A stretch of DNA of 64,000 bases from Allokutzneria sp. NRRL B-24872 (GCF_002155965.1 NZ_MUMH01000025.1:33085-97084), one strand, 5' to 3'. Shown: positions 1 through 6,913, counted from the first letter of the stretch. A program made the numbers and translations. Notes: generated from the letters alone by a model not told the origin.

Positions 1-2
1 CG

Positions 3-179
3 GATCGGCATCTCGCCTTGCTGCTGAACGACTTCGACCTCCGCGCTCGGCGGGCGAACCCCGTTGTGGTCGCATGGCTGCGCCGCGAGGACACCCGTTC
101 CCGCCTGCTCGCCGCGTTCGAACGCGACCTCGCCACGTCGTGGGCCGACGAGTTCGCCGACGCACACGACCGCGCATGA
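3..179 (+). CDS. C-terminal fragment of unrecognised protein
   Basis: An open frame enters from the left edge and ends at TGA 177-179. It gives about 58 residues rich in Arg, Ala, Leu and Asp, with actinobacterial codon use (C or G at most third positions). No motif is recognisable, and the rest of the gene lies outside the window. It stops 16 bp before the tRNA array, which is on the other strand. It is probably the real end of a gene, but the function cannot be given. Confidence 0.45.
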   Translation, partial: DRHLALLLNDFDLRARRANPVVVAWLRREDTRSRLLAAFERDLATSWADEFADAHDRA

Positions 180-195
180 CCCGTGGTGCGAGAAG

Positions 196-268
196 CCGTC
201 CCGCCGGGAATCGAACCCGGGGCCTTCCTCGTGTTGAGAAGATGCTCTGCCTGCTGAGCTACGGGACG
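196..268 (-). tRNA. tRNA-like gene, anticodon loop reads AAC (Val?), non-canonical
   Basis: A complete 73-nt cloverleaf can be folded: 7-bp acceptor (CGTCCCG with CGGGACG), T8, D arm with AGCAGGCA loop, 5-bp anticodon stem, 5-nt variable loop and T arm with TTCGATT. The anticodon loop is TCAACAC, so position 33 is C instead of the near-universal U and position 34 is A, which bacteria normally use only in tRNA-Arg(ACG). The formal anticodon is AAC (Val), but the discriminator base is G. No CCA is encoded. It may be a divergent array tRNA or a tRNA pseudogene, so the amino-acid identity is uncertain. Confidence 0.6.
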
Positions 269-272
269 TGCG

Positions 273-344
273 TAGCGCGTACGGGATTCGAACCCGTGTC
301 TCCGGGATGAGACCCCGGTGTCCGTTCCGCTGGACCAACGCGCC
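273..344 (-). tRNA. tRNA-Glu (CTC)
   Basis: A 72-nt cloverleaf: acceptor GGCGCGT with ACGCGCT (first pair G-U), D stem GTCC/GGAC, anticodon stem CCGGG/CCCGG around loop GTCTCAT, T arm ACGGG-TTCGAAT-CCCGT and discriminator A. The anticodon CTC reads GAG. No CCA is encoded. It lies 4 nt from the preceding tRNA-like gene and 14 nt from tRNA-Pro, so the four were probably cut from one transcript. Confidence 0.85.
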
Positions 345-358
345 TTCGTGCAATCGAG

Positions 359-431
359 TCGGATGCCCGCGAGTCGAACGCGGTGACTCCTGATCCCAAA
401 TCAGGTGGGGTCGCCATGCCCCTCGCACCCG
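359..431 (-). tRNA. tRNA-Pro (TGG)
   Basis: A 73-nt cloverleaf: acceptor CGGGTGC with GCATCCG, D stem GGGG/CCCC, anticodon stem CCTGA/TCAGG with loop TTTGGGA (anticodon TGG, G37 as usual for Pro), T arm CCGCG-TTCGACT-CGCGG and discriminator A. Positions 8 and 14 are G and C rather than the standard U8 and A14 tertiary pair, another sign that this array is divergent. It lies 4 nt from tRNA-Asp. Confidence 0.8.
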
Positions 432-435
432 GCAG

Positions 436-508
436 CGCTCACGGCGGGATTCGAACCCGCGATCTCCGCATTGACAATGCGGTGCCCTCACCGCTAGGCC
501 ACGTGAGC
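436..508 (-). tRNA. tRNA-Asp (GTC)
   Basis: A 73-nt cloverleaf: acceptor GCTCACG with CGTGAGC, T8, D stem GCCT/GGGC, anticodon stem CCGCA/TGCGG with loop TTGTCAA (anticodon GTC), T arm GCGGG-TTCGAAT-CCCGC and discriminator G, as expected for Asp. It is the first gene of the minus-strand array. No CCA is encoded. Confidence 0.88.
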
Positions 509-532
509 TGGATGTGCGCACACAAAGAGAAA

Positions 533-563
533 GCCGCCCTGGTCGGTCTTCCCGACGGGCGGC
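533..563 (-). terminator. Intrinsic terminator (minus strand)
   Basis: Arms GCCGCCC (533-539) and GGGCGGC (557-563) enclose a second short pairing, GTCGG/CCGAC. Read on the minus strand, the stem is followed by TTTCTCTTTG, a classic U-rich tail. It sits just after the 20-codon ORF and just before tRNA-Asp, so it would end the small transcript, or act as an attenuator ahead of the tRNA array. Confidence 0.75.
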
Positions 564-584
564 TCCCTTGTCACGACAGGCAAG

Positions 585-647
585 TCATGGAGGGGAGCAC
601 GCGCGCTCAGGCTCGGGGAAGACCGCAGTATCGATGACGTTCGGCAT
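585..647 (-). CDS. Small ORF, 20-residue peptide
   Basis: ATG at 647-645 and TGA at 587-585 encode a 20-residue peptide that begins MPNVIDTAVF and ends with a single Cys followed by Ser-Pro-Pro. The ribosome site is very strong: GGAGGAGGGG ends 2 nt before the ATG. A promoter candidate (TTGACC at 709-704, 18-nt spacer, GATCAT at 685-680) lies upstream and an intrinsic terminator lies 22 nt downstream, so this is a complete transcription unit of about 150 nt. The function is unknown. It could be a leader peptide for the tRNA array or a stand-alone peptide. No modifying enzyme is nearby. Confidence 0.5.
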   Translation of the reverse strand: MPNVIDTAVFPEPERACSPP

Positions 648-679
648 TTCCCCTCCTCCGGTTCCGCTTGTGTGAAAAC

Positions 680-709
680 ATGATCGCCCGATGTCGCGCG
701 AACGGTCAA
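680..709 (-). promoter_or_regulatory. Candidate promoter of the small ORF
   Basis: On the minus strand, TTGACC (709-704) and GATCAT (685-680) are separated by 18 nt and lie 33 nt upstream of the small ORF start. The -35 box overlaps the stop codon of the preceding hydrolase gene. Confidence 0.45.
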
Positions 710-1554
710 TCCCTTTTCGCGCAGACCTCCACCAGCACCTCGGCGACCGCGGCGGCGCCGGTCTCCGACATCATCAGCGTGCCGTGGTCCACAGTGGACA
801 CTCGAACCGGCGGGGCGAGGCAGTCGAGCTCGGCCTGGAATCCCGTGACAGCCTCGGGTGTGTAGGCGGGTGGGCTGTCCTTGCCGACGCTCCATTCGGC
901 GTACAGCAGCCGCGTCGGCACGGTCAGCGCACGCCACTGCGGCTCGCCGAAGAACACGTCCTCGGCGTCGCTGAGCACCGCCCCCCGGTTGAGCCGAACA
1001 CGCCCGTCCGCGAGCGAGTGCGCGAAGTAGTCGCGCAGCAGCGGATCATCGGCCGACAGCAACGAGTTCGCCGCGGTGTGCACGGCGACGTACTCGTCGA
1101 GGTCGGGCCACTCGCGCTCCATCAGCGCGAACTCGGGCGCGAAGGCGAGCGGGACCATCTCCGGCGTGAGCTTGTCGTGCCCTGCCATGGGAAAGCCGCC
1201 GTCCAGCAGCACGAGTTCACGTACGCGGTCGGGGTGGCGGACCGCGAGGTCCACGCCGAGGAAGCCGCCCATCGACATGCCGCACACGATGATCTCGTTG
1301 ATCTGCAAGGCATCGAGCACGCGAAGCAGGTCTTCGGTGTGCTGCCGGAGGGAGAACGGGCCGCTGACGTCGCTGCTGTCGCCGCGCCCGCGAAGATCGG
1401 GCGCGATCAGGGAGAGCCCGGGTTCCCGTGCGGTGACCCAGTTCCACAGGCCTCGATGGCTGGTCACGCCGTGCAGCGCGAGCACGGGTGCGGTCTCCGC
1501 GGTGCGCACGTCGACGGCGAGGGAACCGCCGTCGACGGGGAAGTGCTGGAGCAT
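706..1554 (-). CDS. Alpha/beta-fold hydrolase
   Basis: This 282-residue protein has the typical single-domain length of the family. Visible motifs are the oxyanion-hole HGVTSHRG near residue 28, the nucleophile elbow GMSMGG near residue 93, and a late DHGTLM that supplies the catalytic His. The protein has no signal peptide, so it is cytoplasmic. It is the last gene of a TetR / FAD-oxidase / hydrolase operon, starting 11 bp after the oxidase stop with an AAGGGCGG ribosome site. The substrate cannot be told from sequence; ester hydrolysis is the general expectation. The gene carries one copy of the window's recurrent GTCCAC-GTGGAC palindrome. Confidence 0.85.
   Translation of the reverse strand: MLQHFPVDGGSLAVDVRTAETAPVLALHGVTSHRGLWNWVTAREPGLSLIAPDLRGRGDSSDVSGPFSLRQHTEDLLRVLDALQINEIIVCGMSMGGFLGVDLAVRHPDRVRELVLLDGGFPMAGHDKLTPEMVPLAFAPEFALMEREWPDLDEYVAVHTAANSLLSADDPLLRDYFAHSLADGRVRLNRGAVLSDAEDVFFGEPQWRALTVPTRLLYAEWSVGKDSPPAYTPEAVTGFQAELDCLAPPVRVSTVDHGTLMMSETGAAAVAEVLVEVCAKRD
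787..799. repeat. Iterated palindrome GTCCACAGTGGAC, copy 1
   Basis: Perfect 13-bp palindrome inside the hydrolase gene, reading Ser-Thr-Val-Asp in frame with a rare Thr codon (ACT). Confidence 0.7.
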
Positions 1555-1565
1555 GGTGCCGCCCT

Positions 1566-2933
1566 TCAGAGTTCGCCGACGACCTTCGTCGGGTTGAACA
1601 GGTTCAGCGGGTCGAGCGTGCGCTTGAGGGCCCGTTGCACGGCGGTCACTTCCGGGCCGAGTTCTTGTTCCATGCCAGCACGTTTGAGCAGCCCAACACC
1701 GTGCTCACCGGTGACGGTGCCACCGAGGTCGAGCGCTGCGGCGAGGATGTCGTCGAAGGCGGCCTGCGCGGCGAGCCTGGCGCCGTCATCGCCCGGCGGC
1801 GTGAGCAGCAGCGGATGCAGGTTCCCGTCACCGGCGTGTGCGATCGTCGCGATGCGAACCTGGTGTCGCGCAGCCGTTTCCTCGACCCGCGCGAGCATGA
1901 GGTGCACGGCCGACCTCGGGACGCAGACGTCCTCGGTGAGCACGGGGCCCAGTCGCTCCAGCGCCGGATATGCCAGGCGTCGCGCGGCGAAGAGAGCTTC
2001 GGCCTCAACCGCGTCCGTGGACCGCTCGGCCCACGCGGCGCCGGCTTCGGTGAACGCCTCCGCGAGAGCCGTTGCCTCCAGCTCACCCGCGTCGCCCGGG
2101 GTGTCCACGCGCGCCAGCAACATCGCGGCGGTGTCGGGCTCGACGCCGAGGTGCTTCCACTCCTCGACGGCCTCCATGCACGTGCGGTCGAGGAGTTCGA
2201 GCGCGGCGGGCTGGAAGCCGCGACGGGTGCACAGCGCGACCGCGCGACCGGCTTCGACCAGCGAGTGGAACGCGCCGACGATCGTGTGCGCGGCCGTGCG
2301 CGGAGCCGGTCGCAGGCGCAGGGTGATCTCGGTGATCACGCCGAAGGTTCCTTCTGAGCCGACGAGAAGCCCGGTGAGGTCGTATCCGGCGACGCCCTTG
2401 GTGGTGCGGCGGCCGAGGCTCACCTCGGTGCCGTAGTCGCCGGCGGGGCCACCCATCACCACCCGCATGCCCAGGACGTAGTCGCGCGTGACGCCGTACT
2501 TGAGGCAGCACAGGCCGCCCGCGTTGGTCGCCACGTTGCCGCCGATCGTCGACCACGCAGCGCTGGCCGGATCGGGCGGGTACCAGAGGCCGTGCTCGGC
2601 GACGGCTTTCTTGAGATCGTCGTTGACGACTCCGGGCTGCACCACGGCGAGCAGGTTCTCCGTGTCGATCTCCACGATCTCGCGCATCCGCGAGAGGTCG
2701 AGCACCAGACAGCCGTCCGTCGCGTTGGCTCCGCCGGACAGCCCGGTGCCCGCTCCCCTTGGCACGATGGGAACGCGCTGCTCGGCGCACGCGCGAACGG
2801 CTCGCTGAACGTCCACTGTGGACTGAGCGCGGAGCGCGGCGGCCGGACGTCCCACGGGAGCCCATTCGGCTTCGTCGTGGCTGATCCCGGCGAGCACTTC
2901 GGGATCGGTGATGAGACCGGGCAGCTCGATCAC
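1566..2933 (-). CDS. FAD-binding oxidase, GlcD / D-lactate dehydrogenase type
   Basis: This 455-residue flavoprotein belongs to the vanillyl-alcohol-oxidase superfamily. The N-terminal FAD domain shows VPRGAGTGLSGG near residue 58 and GGNVATNAGG near residue 131. The C-terminal cap has the family's EHGVGLLKR near residue 410 and ends in NPTKVVGEL. Members oxidise 2-hydroxy acids such as glycolate or D-lactate to 2-oxo acids. The GTG start at 2933 overlaps the TGA of the upstream TetR gene by 4 bp (GTGA), so translation is coupled and the TetR probably controls the operon. The exact 2-hydroxy acid is not predictable. Confidence 0.88.
   Translation of the reverse strand: MIELPGLITDPEVLAGISHDEAEWAPVGRPAAALRAQSTVDVQRAVRACAEQRVPIVPRGAGTGLSGGANATDGCLVLDLSRMREIVEIDTENLLAVVQPGVVNDDLKKAVAEHGLWYPPDPASAAWSTIGGNVATNAGGLCCLKYGVTRDYVLGMRVVMGGPAGDYGTEVSLGRRTTKGVAGYDLTGLLVGSEGTFGVITEITLRLRPAPRTAAHTIVGAFHSLVEAGRAVALCTRRGFQPAALELLDRTCMEAVEEWKHLGVEPDTAAMLLARVDTPGDAGELEATALAEAFTEAGAAWAERSTDAVEAEALFAARRLAYPALERLGPVLTEDVCVPRSAVHLMLARVEETAARHQVRIATIAHAGDGNLHPLLLTPPGDDGARLAAQAAFDDILAAALDLGGTVTGEHGVGLLKRAGMEQELGPEVTAVQRALKRTLDPLNLFNPTKVVGEL
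2811..2823. repeat. Iterated palindrome GTCCACTGTGGAC, copy 2
   Basis: Perfect 13-bp palindrome inside the FAD-oxidase gene, reading Ser-Thr-Val-Asp on the minus strand with a rare Thr codon (ACA). Confidence 0.7.
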
Positions 2934-3520
2934 GGCCGCTCCATCGGGCCGTCAGCCGCCAAGCGCGCGACGCGGGCCAGCTCTGTGCCCCACTCCTCGG
3001 TGGTGGTCTCGGCGTGGACCGGCACGATCCCGAAGCCCGCGACGGCGAACCGGGCGAACAGCGCCGTGCGGAAGGCCAGCTCGGGCGAGGCGTCCACCGG
3101 TGTCAGCAGCTCGCCGATCCGCGTGGCGGCCAGGTTCAGCTCCTGCGTGCCCGTCGCGATCAGGTCGGGTTCTCGCAGGATCACCTTGCGGCGGCCCAGT
3201 TCCAGCCGCCACTCCTCGTCGGTGATCGCGCGGGCCGTCGCCAGCACCGCGGAGCTGAGCGCGGAGACCGGGTCCTCGGCGGCGGTCCGCGCGTCGAGCC
3301 TCCTGATCACCCGGCTGAGGAACGGGTCGAACCAGAAGATCGCGGCCTTGGTCGGGAAGGCGCGGAAGAGCGTGCGCTCGGCGACCCCGGCCAGCTCGGC
3401 GATCGCCTTGGTGGAGGTCGCCGGGTACCCGTGCTCCAGGCACAGCTCGATCGCGGCCCGCCGCACCGCGAGCCGAGTGCGCGCGGCTTTGCCTTCCCGG
3501 CCGGCCTCAGGTGCTCCCAT
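2930..3520 (-). CDS. TetR-family transcriptional regulator
   Basis: This 196-residue protein has an N-terminal TetR helix-turn-helix (about residues 15-60): an RRAAIELCLEHG helix, then STKAIAELAGVAERTLFRAFPTK-type recognition helices split across the turn. The C-terminal ligand-binding domain is not recognisable. ATG 3520 is preferred over GTG 3529 because AAGG lies 8 nt upstream of it. It is the first gene of a three-gene operon with the FAD oxidase and hydrolase. The direct repeats at 3542-3575 in its promoter region are a likely operator, suggesting autorepression. Confidence 0.88.
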   Translation of the reverse strand: MGAPEAGREGKAARTRLAVRRAAIELCLEHGYPATSTKAIAELAGVAERTLFRAFPTKAAIFWFDPFLSRVIRRLDARTAAEDPVSALSSAVLATARAITDEEWRLELGRRKVILREPDLIATGTQELNLAATRIGELLTPVDASPELAFRTALFARFAVAGFGIVPVHAETTTEEWGTELARVARLAADGPMERP

Positions 3521-3541
3521 GAGGAGCACCTTACGTGGAAG

Positions 3542-3575
3542 TGTCAGTAGCTGCCAGATTAGATGTCAGTTGCTG
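3542..3575. promoter_or_regulatory. Direct-repeat operator candidate for the TetR operon
   Basis: TGTCAGTAGCTG (3542-3553) and TGTCAGTTGCTG (3564-3575) are 22 bp apart, about two helical turns, just upstream of the TetR start. The repeat and its position suggest regulator binding. Confidence 0.45.
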
Positions 3576-3579
3576 TCGT

Positions 3580-3801
3580 TCATCGGGGCTCGTAGTAGAG
3601 GAACCACGGACCGTCGTAGTGGCACTCGTACCGGGAGGCCCACGTCCGGCGGACGAGTTCGCGGCCCTCGTTCTGGCACGCTTGCAGGCTCGGGAAGTGT
3701 CCCGGGTACTTGACGAGGGCGTCCTCCGCCGAGGCGCTCGGCGCGCTGAGGGAGGCGATGCCCAGGGCCATGGCGGCGACCGCCAGGAGTTTTGTTCTCA
3801 T
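3580..3801 (-). CDS. Small secreted protein with two cysteines
   Basis: A 73-residue protein. Residues 1-25 form a clear Sec signal peptide (MRTK start, hydrophobic Leu/Ala core, cleavage after SASA). The mature part is about 48 residues with two Cys (42 and 60), which could form one disulphide, and an aromatic tail ending in LYYEPR. Such tiny exported proteins are common in actinomycetes and this one matches no family I can name. It sits between the TetR operon promoter and the oxidoreductase stop, with a weak ribosome site, and appears monocistronic. Confidence 0.65.
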   Translation of the reverse strand: MRTKLLAVAAMALGIASLSAPSASAEDALVKYPGHFPSLQACQNEGRELVRRTWASRYECHYDGPWFLYYEPR

Positions 3802-3860
3802 TGGCCCAGGCTGCACCCGGGCTTCGCGGTGCGGCGCGCATTTCGAGGAACGTGCGACTG

Positions 3861-4820
3861 TCACACGGACACGACGACCTTGCCCGTCGTGTGTCCTCCG
3901 TGGACGTGGTCGATCGCTTCGGCGGCTCGCTCCAGGGGAAAGGTCCGGTCGAGCACCGGTGTCACCGCGCCGTCCTCGATCAGCTCCCGGAGCACGTCGA
4001 AGTCCTCCGCGCGCTCCTTGCTGATCAGTCCGCGCAGCTGGTGTCCGACGAACGGCGACCACAGCGCGGCGCGCAGCGTCCGGTCGACACCGCCGAGCCA
4101 GTTGCCGCCGTTCTCCCCGCCGACGATCACCAGGGTCCCCTTCGGCCTCAGCGCGCGGCGGAGGTGGCGCAGCGTCCGGCATCCCGCCGCGTCGAGCACG
4201 AGGTCGTGGTGCCCGGCGGCCGTGATGTCCTCGGTGGTGTAGTCGATGACGCGCTCAGCGCCCAAGTCCCGCACCATGTCCAGCTTCGCCGGGCCGCACA
4301 CTCCGGTGACGTGCGCCCCGCGCGATGCGGCGATCTGCACAGCGAACGTGCCGACTCCGCCTCCGGCGCCGATGACCAGCACCCTCTGTCCCTTGTGGAC
4401 GCCATGAAGTCCTTGCAGCGCAGTGCCTCCGGAGATCGGCACGGCTGCCGCCTGGTCGAAGCTGAGGTTCGCGGGCTTGCGGGTCAGCACTCCCTCGTCG
4501 GCCACCGCGTACTCGGCGAGCGAGCCTTCGCAGGTGCCGAAGACCTCCTCGCCCGGGGCTAATCGGCTCACCCCGGGCCCGACCGCCTCCACGACGCCCG
4601 CGACGTCGCGCCCGCGCACGGCGACCTTGGGTCTGCGAAGGCCGAAACCCATGAGTCGCACCAGGTACGGCTTCCCGGTCATCAGGTGCGTGACGTCCGG
4701 GCCGATCCCGGCCGCGCGCACCCGGACGAGCACCTGGCCGGGCCCGGGGACCGGCCAGTCGATCTCCTTGAGCGCCAACGTCTCCGTCGATCCGTAGCGG
4801 TGCTGCACGATGGCCTTCAC
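3861..4820 (-). CDS. NAD(P)-dependent zinc-less alcohol dehydrogenase / quinone oxidoreductase
   Basis: This 319-residue medium-chain dehydrogenase/reductase has an N-terminal GroES-like fold (about 25-110), then a Rossmann domain with a GAGGGVGTFAVQIA dinucleotide loop near residue 150. The catalytic-zinc cysteine and histidine ligands of true alcohol dehydrogenases are absent, as in quinone oxidoreductases (QOR/zeta-crystallin group). The GTG start overlaps the preceding Xre gene's TGA by 4 bp (GTGA), with GGAGG 4 nt upstream, so it is the last gene of the operon starting at 6034. Substrate unknown, probably enones or quinones. Confidence 0.85.
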   Translation of the reverse strand: MKAIVQHRYGSTETLALKEIDWPVPGPGQVLVRVRAAGIGPDVTHLMTGKPYLVRLMGFGLRRPKVAVRGRDVAGVVEAVGPGVSRLAPGEEVFGTCEGSLAEYAVADEGVLTRKPANLSFDQAAAVPISGGTALQGLHGVHKGQRVLVIGAGGGVGTFAVQIAASRGAHVTGVCGPAKLDMVRDLGAERVIDYTTEDITAAGHHDLVLDAAGCRTLRHLRRALRPKGTLVIVGGENGGNWLGGVDRTLRAALWSPFVGHQLRGLISKERAEDFDVLRELIEDGAVTPVLDRTFPLERAAEAIDHVHGGHTTGKVVVSV

Positions 4821-5047
4821 GGTGCCTCCTCCGGGTACTGGAACACGTCGTCGAGCCCCACCCGGAACACCCGGGCGATCTGGAAGGCCATCTCCAGCGA
4901 GGGGGAGTAGCGCCCCTGCTCGATGGCGATGACCGTCTGGCGGGTGACCCCGATCAGCTCGGCCAGGCGCGCCTGCGTCATCTCGTCCTCGGCGAAGCGC
5001 AGCGCCCTGATCCGGTTGGTCACCCTGGTCGGCTTCGGCTTCACCAC
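4817..5047 (-). CDS. Small Xre-type helix-turn-helix regulator
   Basis: This 76-residue protein is a single Xre/Cro HTH domain. The motif MTQARLAELIGVTRQTVIAI near residue 23 is followed by the EQGRYSPSLEMAFQIARVF helix that is typical of this small family, usually co-transcribed with short membrane proteins. It overlaps the upstream membrane-protein gene by 7 bp and the downstream oxidoreductase by 4 bp. The twin GTCAA-N6-TTGAC sites at 5482-5544 are its most likely targets. GTG 5047 is chosen because homologous proteins begin with a Lys-Pro-rich lead before the first helix; GTG 5023 is the alternative. Confidence 0.88.
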   Translation of the reverse strand: MVKPKPTRVTNRIRALRFAEDEMTQARLAELIGVTRQTVIAIEQGRYSPSLEMAFQIARVFRVGLDDVFQYPEEAP

Positions 5048-5469
5048 GGCTGGAAACCCGTTCGGTAGGCGCCGATCCTGGCCAGCGAGCCGAGCACGGC
5101 GGAGAGCACGAAGCCCAGGTGGATGGCGTTGGCGATCCAGAAGTGCGCCAGCCCGCCCAGCGCCATCAGCAGCGCGGCGATCGCTCCGATCACCACGAAG
5201 GCGTTGCCGACGTGGTCGCCGAAGCGCTCGATCTCGCGGTCCCGCTGGTCGCGCAGCGTCGAGCCGCGCTCACCGGTGACCGCGACCAGGACGTTCAGCG
5301 CGATCCCCGCCACGATCGCCGCGCCGACCGTCCACAGCAGGGCGTCGGCGTAGCGCACCTCCGCCAGCGGCCCGCCGTCCCACCTGCCGAGGACCAGCAG
5401 CAGGTAGCTCGCGTACCCCGCGACCGCGACCACCGCCATGATCCACGCGCGTTTTTCCTCGACCGCCAC
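5041..5469 (-). CDS. Four-helix membrane protein partnered with Xre regulator
   Basis: A 142-residue protein with four predicted membrane helices (about 10-30, 44-65, 86-106, 112-130) and a hydrophilic charged loop, RDQRDREIERFGDH, between the second and third; it ends GFQPW. Proteins of this size and layout regularly precede the small Xre gene in actinomycetes, and their role is unknown. The GTG at 5469 is chosen because GAGGGGG lies 4 nt upstream; an in-frame ATG further up would run into the operator repeats. Confidence 0.75.
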   Translation of the reverse strand: MAVEEKRAWIMAVVAVAGYASYLLLVLGRWDGGPLAEVRYADALLWTVGAAIVAGIALNVLVAVTGERGSTLRDQRDREIERFGDHVGNAFVVIGAIAALLMALGGLAHFWIANAIHLGFVLSAVLGSLARIGAYRTGFQPW

Positions 5470-5481
5470 GACGCCCCCTCG

Positions 5482-5544
5482 TGTCAAGAATGTTTGACAC
5501 CGTCGAAGGTAAAGACACTTCGACACCATGTCAAACATTCTTGA
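5482..5544. promoter_or_regulatory. Twin palindromic operator, GTCAA-N6-TTGAC x2
   Basis: GTCAAGAATGTTTGAC and, about 47 bp away, GTCAAACATTCTTGAC are exact reverse complements of each other. Each is itself a GTCAA/TTGAC inverted repeat. They lie between the DUF2975 stop and the membrane-protein start, where the Xre protein of the same operon would be expected to bind and possibly loop the DNA. Confidence 0.65.
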
Positions 5545-5554
5545 CGTCGGGGCG

Positions 5555-6034
5555 CTACACGACGACGGCCAGCTCGTCCTCCATCGCGGTCGCCCTGCGC
5601 AGCAGTCCGCGCATCACCAGCAGGACGAGCAGCAGCGCGAACCCGCCGAAGGCCAGCCCGCCGACGCCGAGGATCTGCGCGGGCGGCCCCGGGATCTCGC
5701 TGGACAGCATGTGCACGCCGAAGCCCGTGGTCAGTGCCGTCGCGGCGGCGGTCGCGCCGATCACCACGTTCACCCACGGGAAGGCTCGCTGGGTGAACAG
5801 CCGGTCGGTCTCGGCCATGGACAGCAGCACGAGCGCCGCGACCAGGGCCACCTGCACGCACAGCACTCCGACGATGCCGACCGCGCTGTAGGCGGTGACG
5901 TGGTCCGTCAGCTCCGGGTGCAGGCGCGCCTCGTCGGCGACGGCGTTGGGGATCGCCACCACCTGGCCGAAGACCGAGACGAGCAGGGTGAAGGTGATCA
6001 GTCCCCGCAGGACGAGAAGGGCAACGCGGTTCAT
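5555..6034 (-). CDS. DUF2975-like membrane protein
   Basis: A 159-residue protein with four membrane helices (about 8-30, 52-76, 90-112, 128-150) and a short acidic C-terminus, as in the DUF2975 family. That family is also found next to small Xre regulators and has no known activity. ATG 6034 is preferred over TTG 6049 because a good promoter (TTGAAA, 17 nt, GATACT) ends 7 nt before it, which implies a leaderless mRNA. The gene heads the minus-strand cluster that continues to 3861. Confidence 0.7.
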   Translation of the reverse strand: MNRVALLVLRGLITFTLLVSVFGQVVAIPNAVADEARLHPELTDHVTAYSAVGIVGVLCVQVALVAALVLLSMAETDRLFTQRAFPWVNVVIGATAAATALTTGFGVHMLSSEIPGPPAQILGVGGLAFGGFALLLVLLVMRGLLRRATAMEDELAVVV

Positions 6035-6041
6035 GTCATCG

Positions 6042-6070
6042 AGTATCAATCACTATCTATCGTTTTTCAA
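6042..6070 (-). promoter_or_regulatory. Promoter for leaderless DUF2975 transcript
   Basis: Minus-strand TTGAAA (6070-6065), 17-nt spacer and GATACT (6047-6042). Transcription would start at or next to the ATG at 6034. The spacer contains GATAGATAGTGATTGATA, a repetitive stretch that may bind a regulator. Confidence 0.6.
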
Positions 6071-6913
6071 TAGCATCCGCCGGGCTCGGCGCAGCGTGGT
6101 CGGATCGTCGGAGCGCTCCGCCTGGCGCAGCAGGCGCTCCTTGAGCGGTTCGGGCAGCGAGTCGACGTCGCGCTTGTGCTTGGACCGGCTCTTCCACCCG
6201 ACGAGGTGCCGGACCGCGCCCGCGTCGTGCTCCGGCCGCGCCCGCGGATCGCGCAGCGCGACGGTGATCTCCGCGATCGGCACGGCTTTGAGCAGGAGCC
6301 CGGGAACCACCTCGTGCGCGGGGAACCCCGAGTACCGGCCGCTGCCGGAACCGCACCACGCCAACAGGTCGAGGACGCGGACCACGGGATCGGGAACGGC
6401 TCGGCGCAACAGGTCCTGTGCCTCGCCGAGCCACTCGGCGGACGGGACGGCGCCGATCTTGGACAGCGCGAGCACGCGGTCGGTGAGCGGGGTCAGCGCG
6501 GCCGGGATCGCCGCCACCCACGCGGCCTCCTCCTCCGAAGCCTGATCACGCCGGGACTCGGCCTCCGCGACCTGCCGCGAGGGGTTGGAGATGCCCTGCT
6601 CCTCCAGCCACCGCAACACCAATCGGCCGTCGGCGAGGACCGCGTGGCCCTCCCAGCGGTCCCAGCGCAGCGTCGAGGCGTGGTGCAGCACGACGACCGC
6701 GAGCACGCCGTCGTCCGGGCCGACGATCTCGAAGCGGACGTCGCCCCGGCACATGCACACGAAGCCCGGCAACGACTCCACCACCATGGCCGCGCGCAGC
6801 CGATCCCGTGCGCCCGGTGGCTCCAGGTCCACGACGGCCGTGCCGGAGCCGGAGATCTCCGCCACCCGCACGCGGGAAGCCTGTCGCAGCATGACGTCCA
6901 GCAAGGACCTCAT
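6053..6913 (-). CDS. Conserved hypothetical protein
   Basis: This 286-residue soluble protein has no signal peptide or membrane segment. The N-terminal half contains an aspartate- and tryptophan-rich stretch (HHASTLRWDRWEGHAVLADG, about 77-96), and the C-terminus is basic (Lys/Arg-rich) with helices suited to protein or nucleic-acid contacts. I cannot assign a family. ATG 6913 overlaps the penicillin-acylase TGA by 4 bp, so the two are translationally coupled. Its stop lies inside the promoter region of the next gene. A role linked to the acylase is possible but unproven. Confidence 0.7.
   Translation of the reverse strand: MRSLLDVMLRQASRVRVAEISGSGTAVVDLEPPGARDRLRAAMVVESLPGFVCMCRGDVRFEIVGPDDGVLAVVVLHHASTLRWDRWEGHAVLADGRLVLRWLEEQGISNPSRQVAEAESRRDQASEEEAAWVAAIPAALTPLTDRVLALSKIGAVPSAEWLGEAQDLLRRAVPDPVVRVLDLLAWCGSGSGRYSGFPAHEVVPGLLLKAVPIAEITVALRDPRARPEHDAGAVRHLVGWKSRSKHKRDVDSLPEPLKERLLRQAERSDDPTTLRRARRMLLKNDR

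Noticed and set aside
196..268. Plain call of tRNA-Val (AAC)
   Set aside because: C33, A34 and G73 do not fit a functional bacterial tRNA-Val. Kept only as a tRNA-like gene with uncertain identity.
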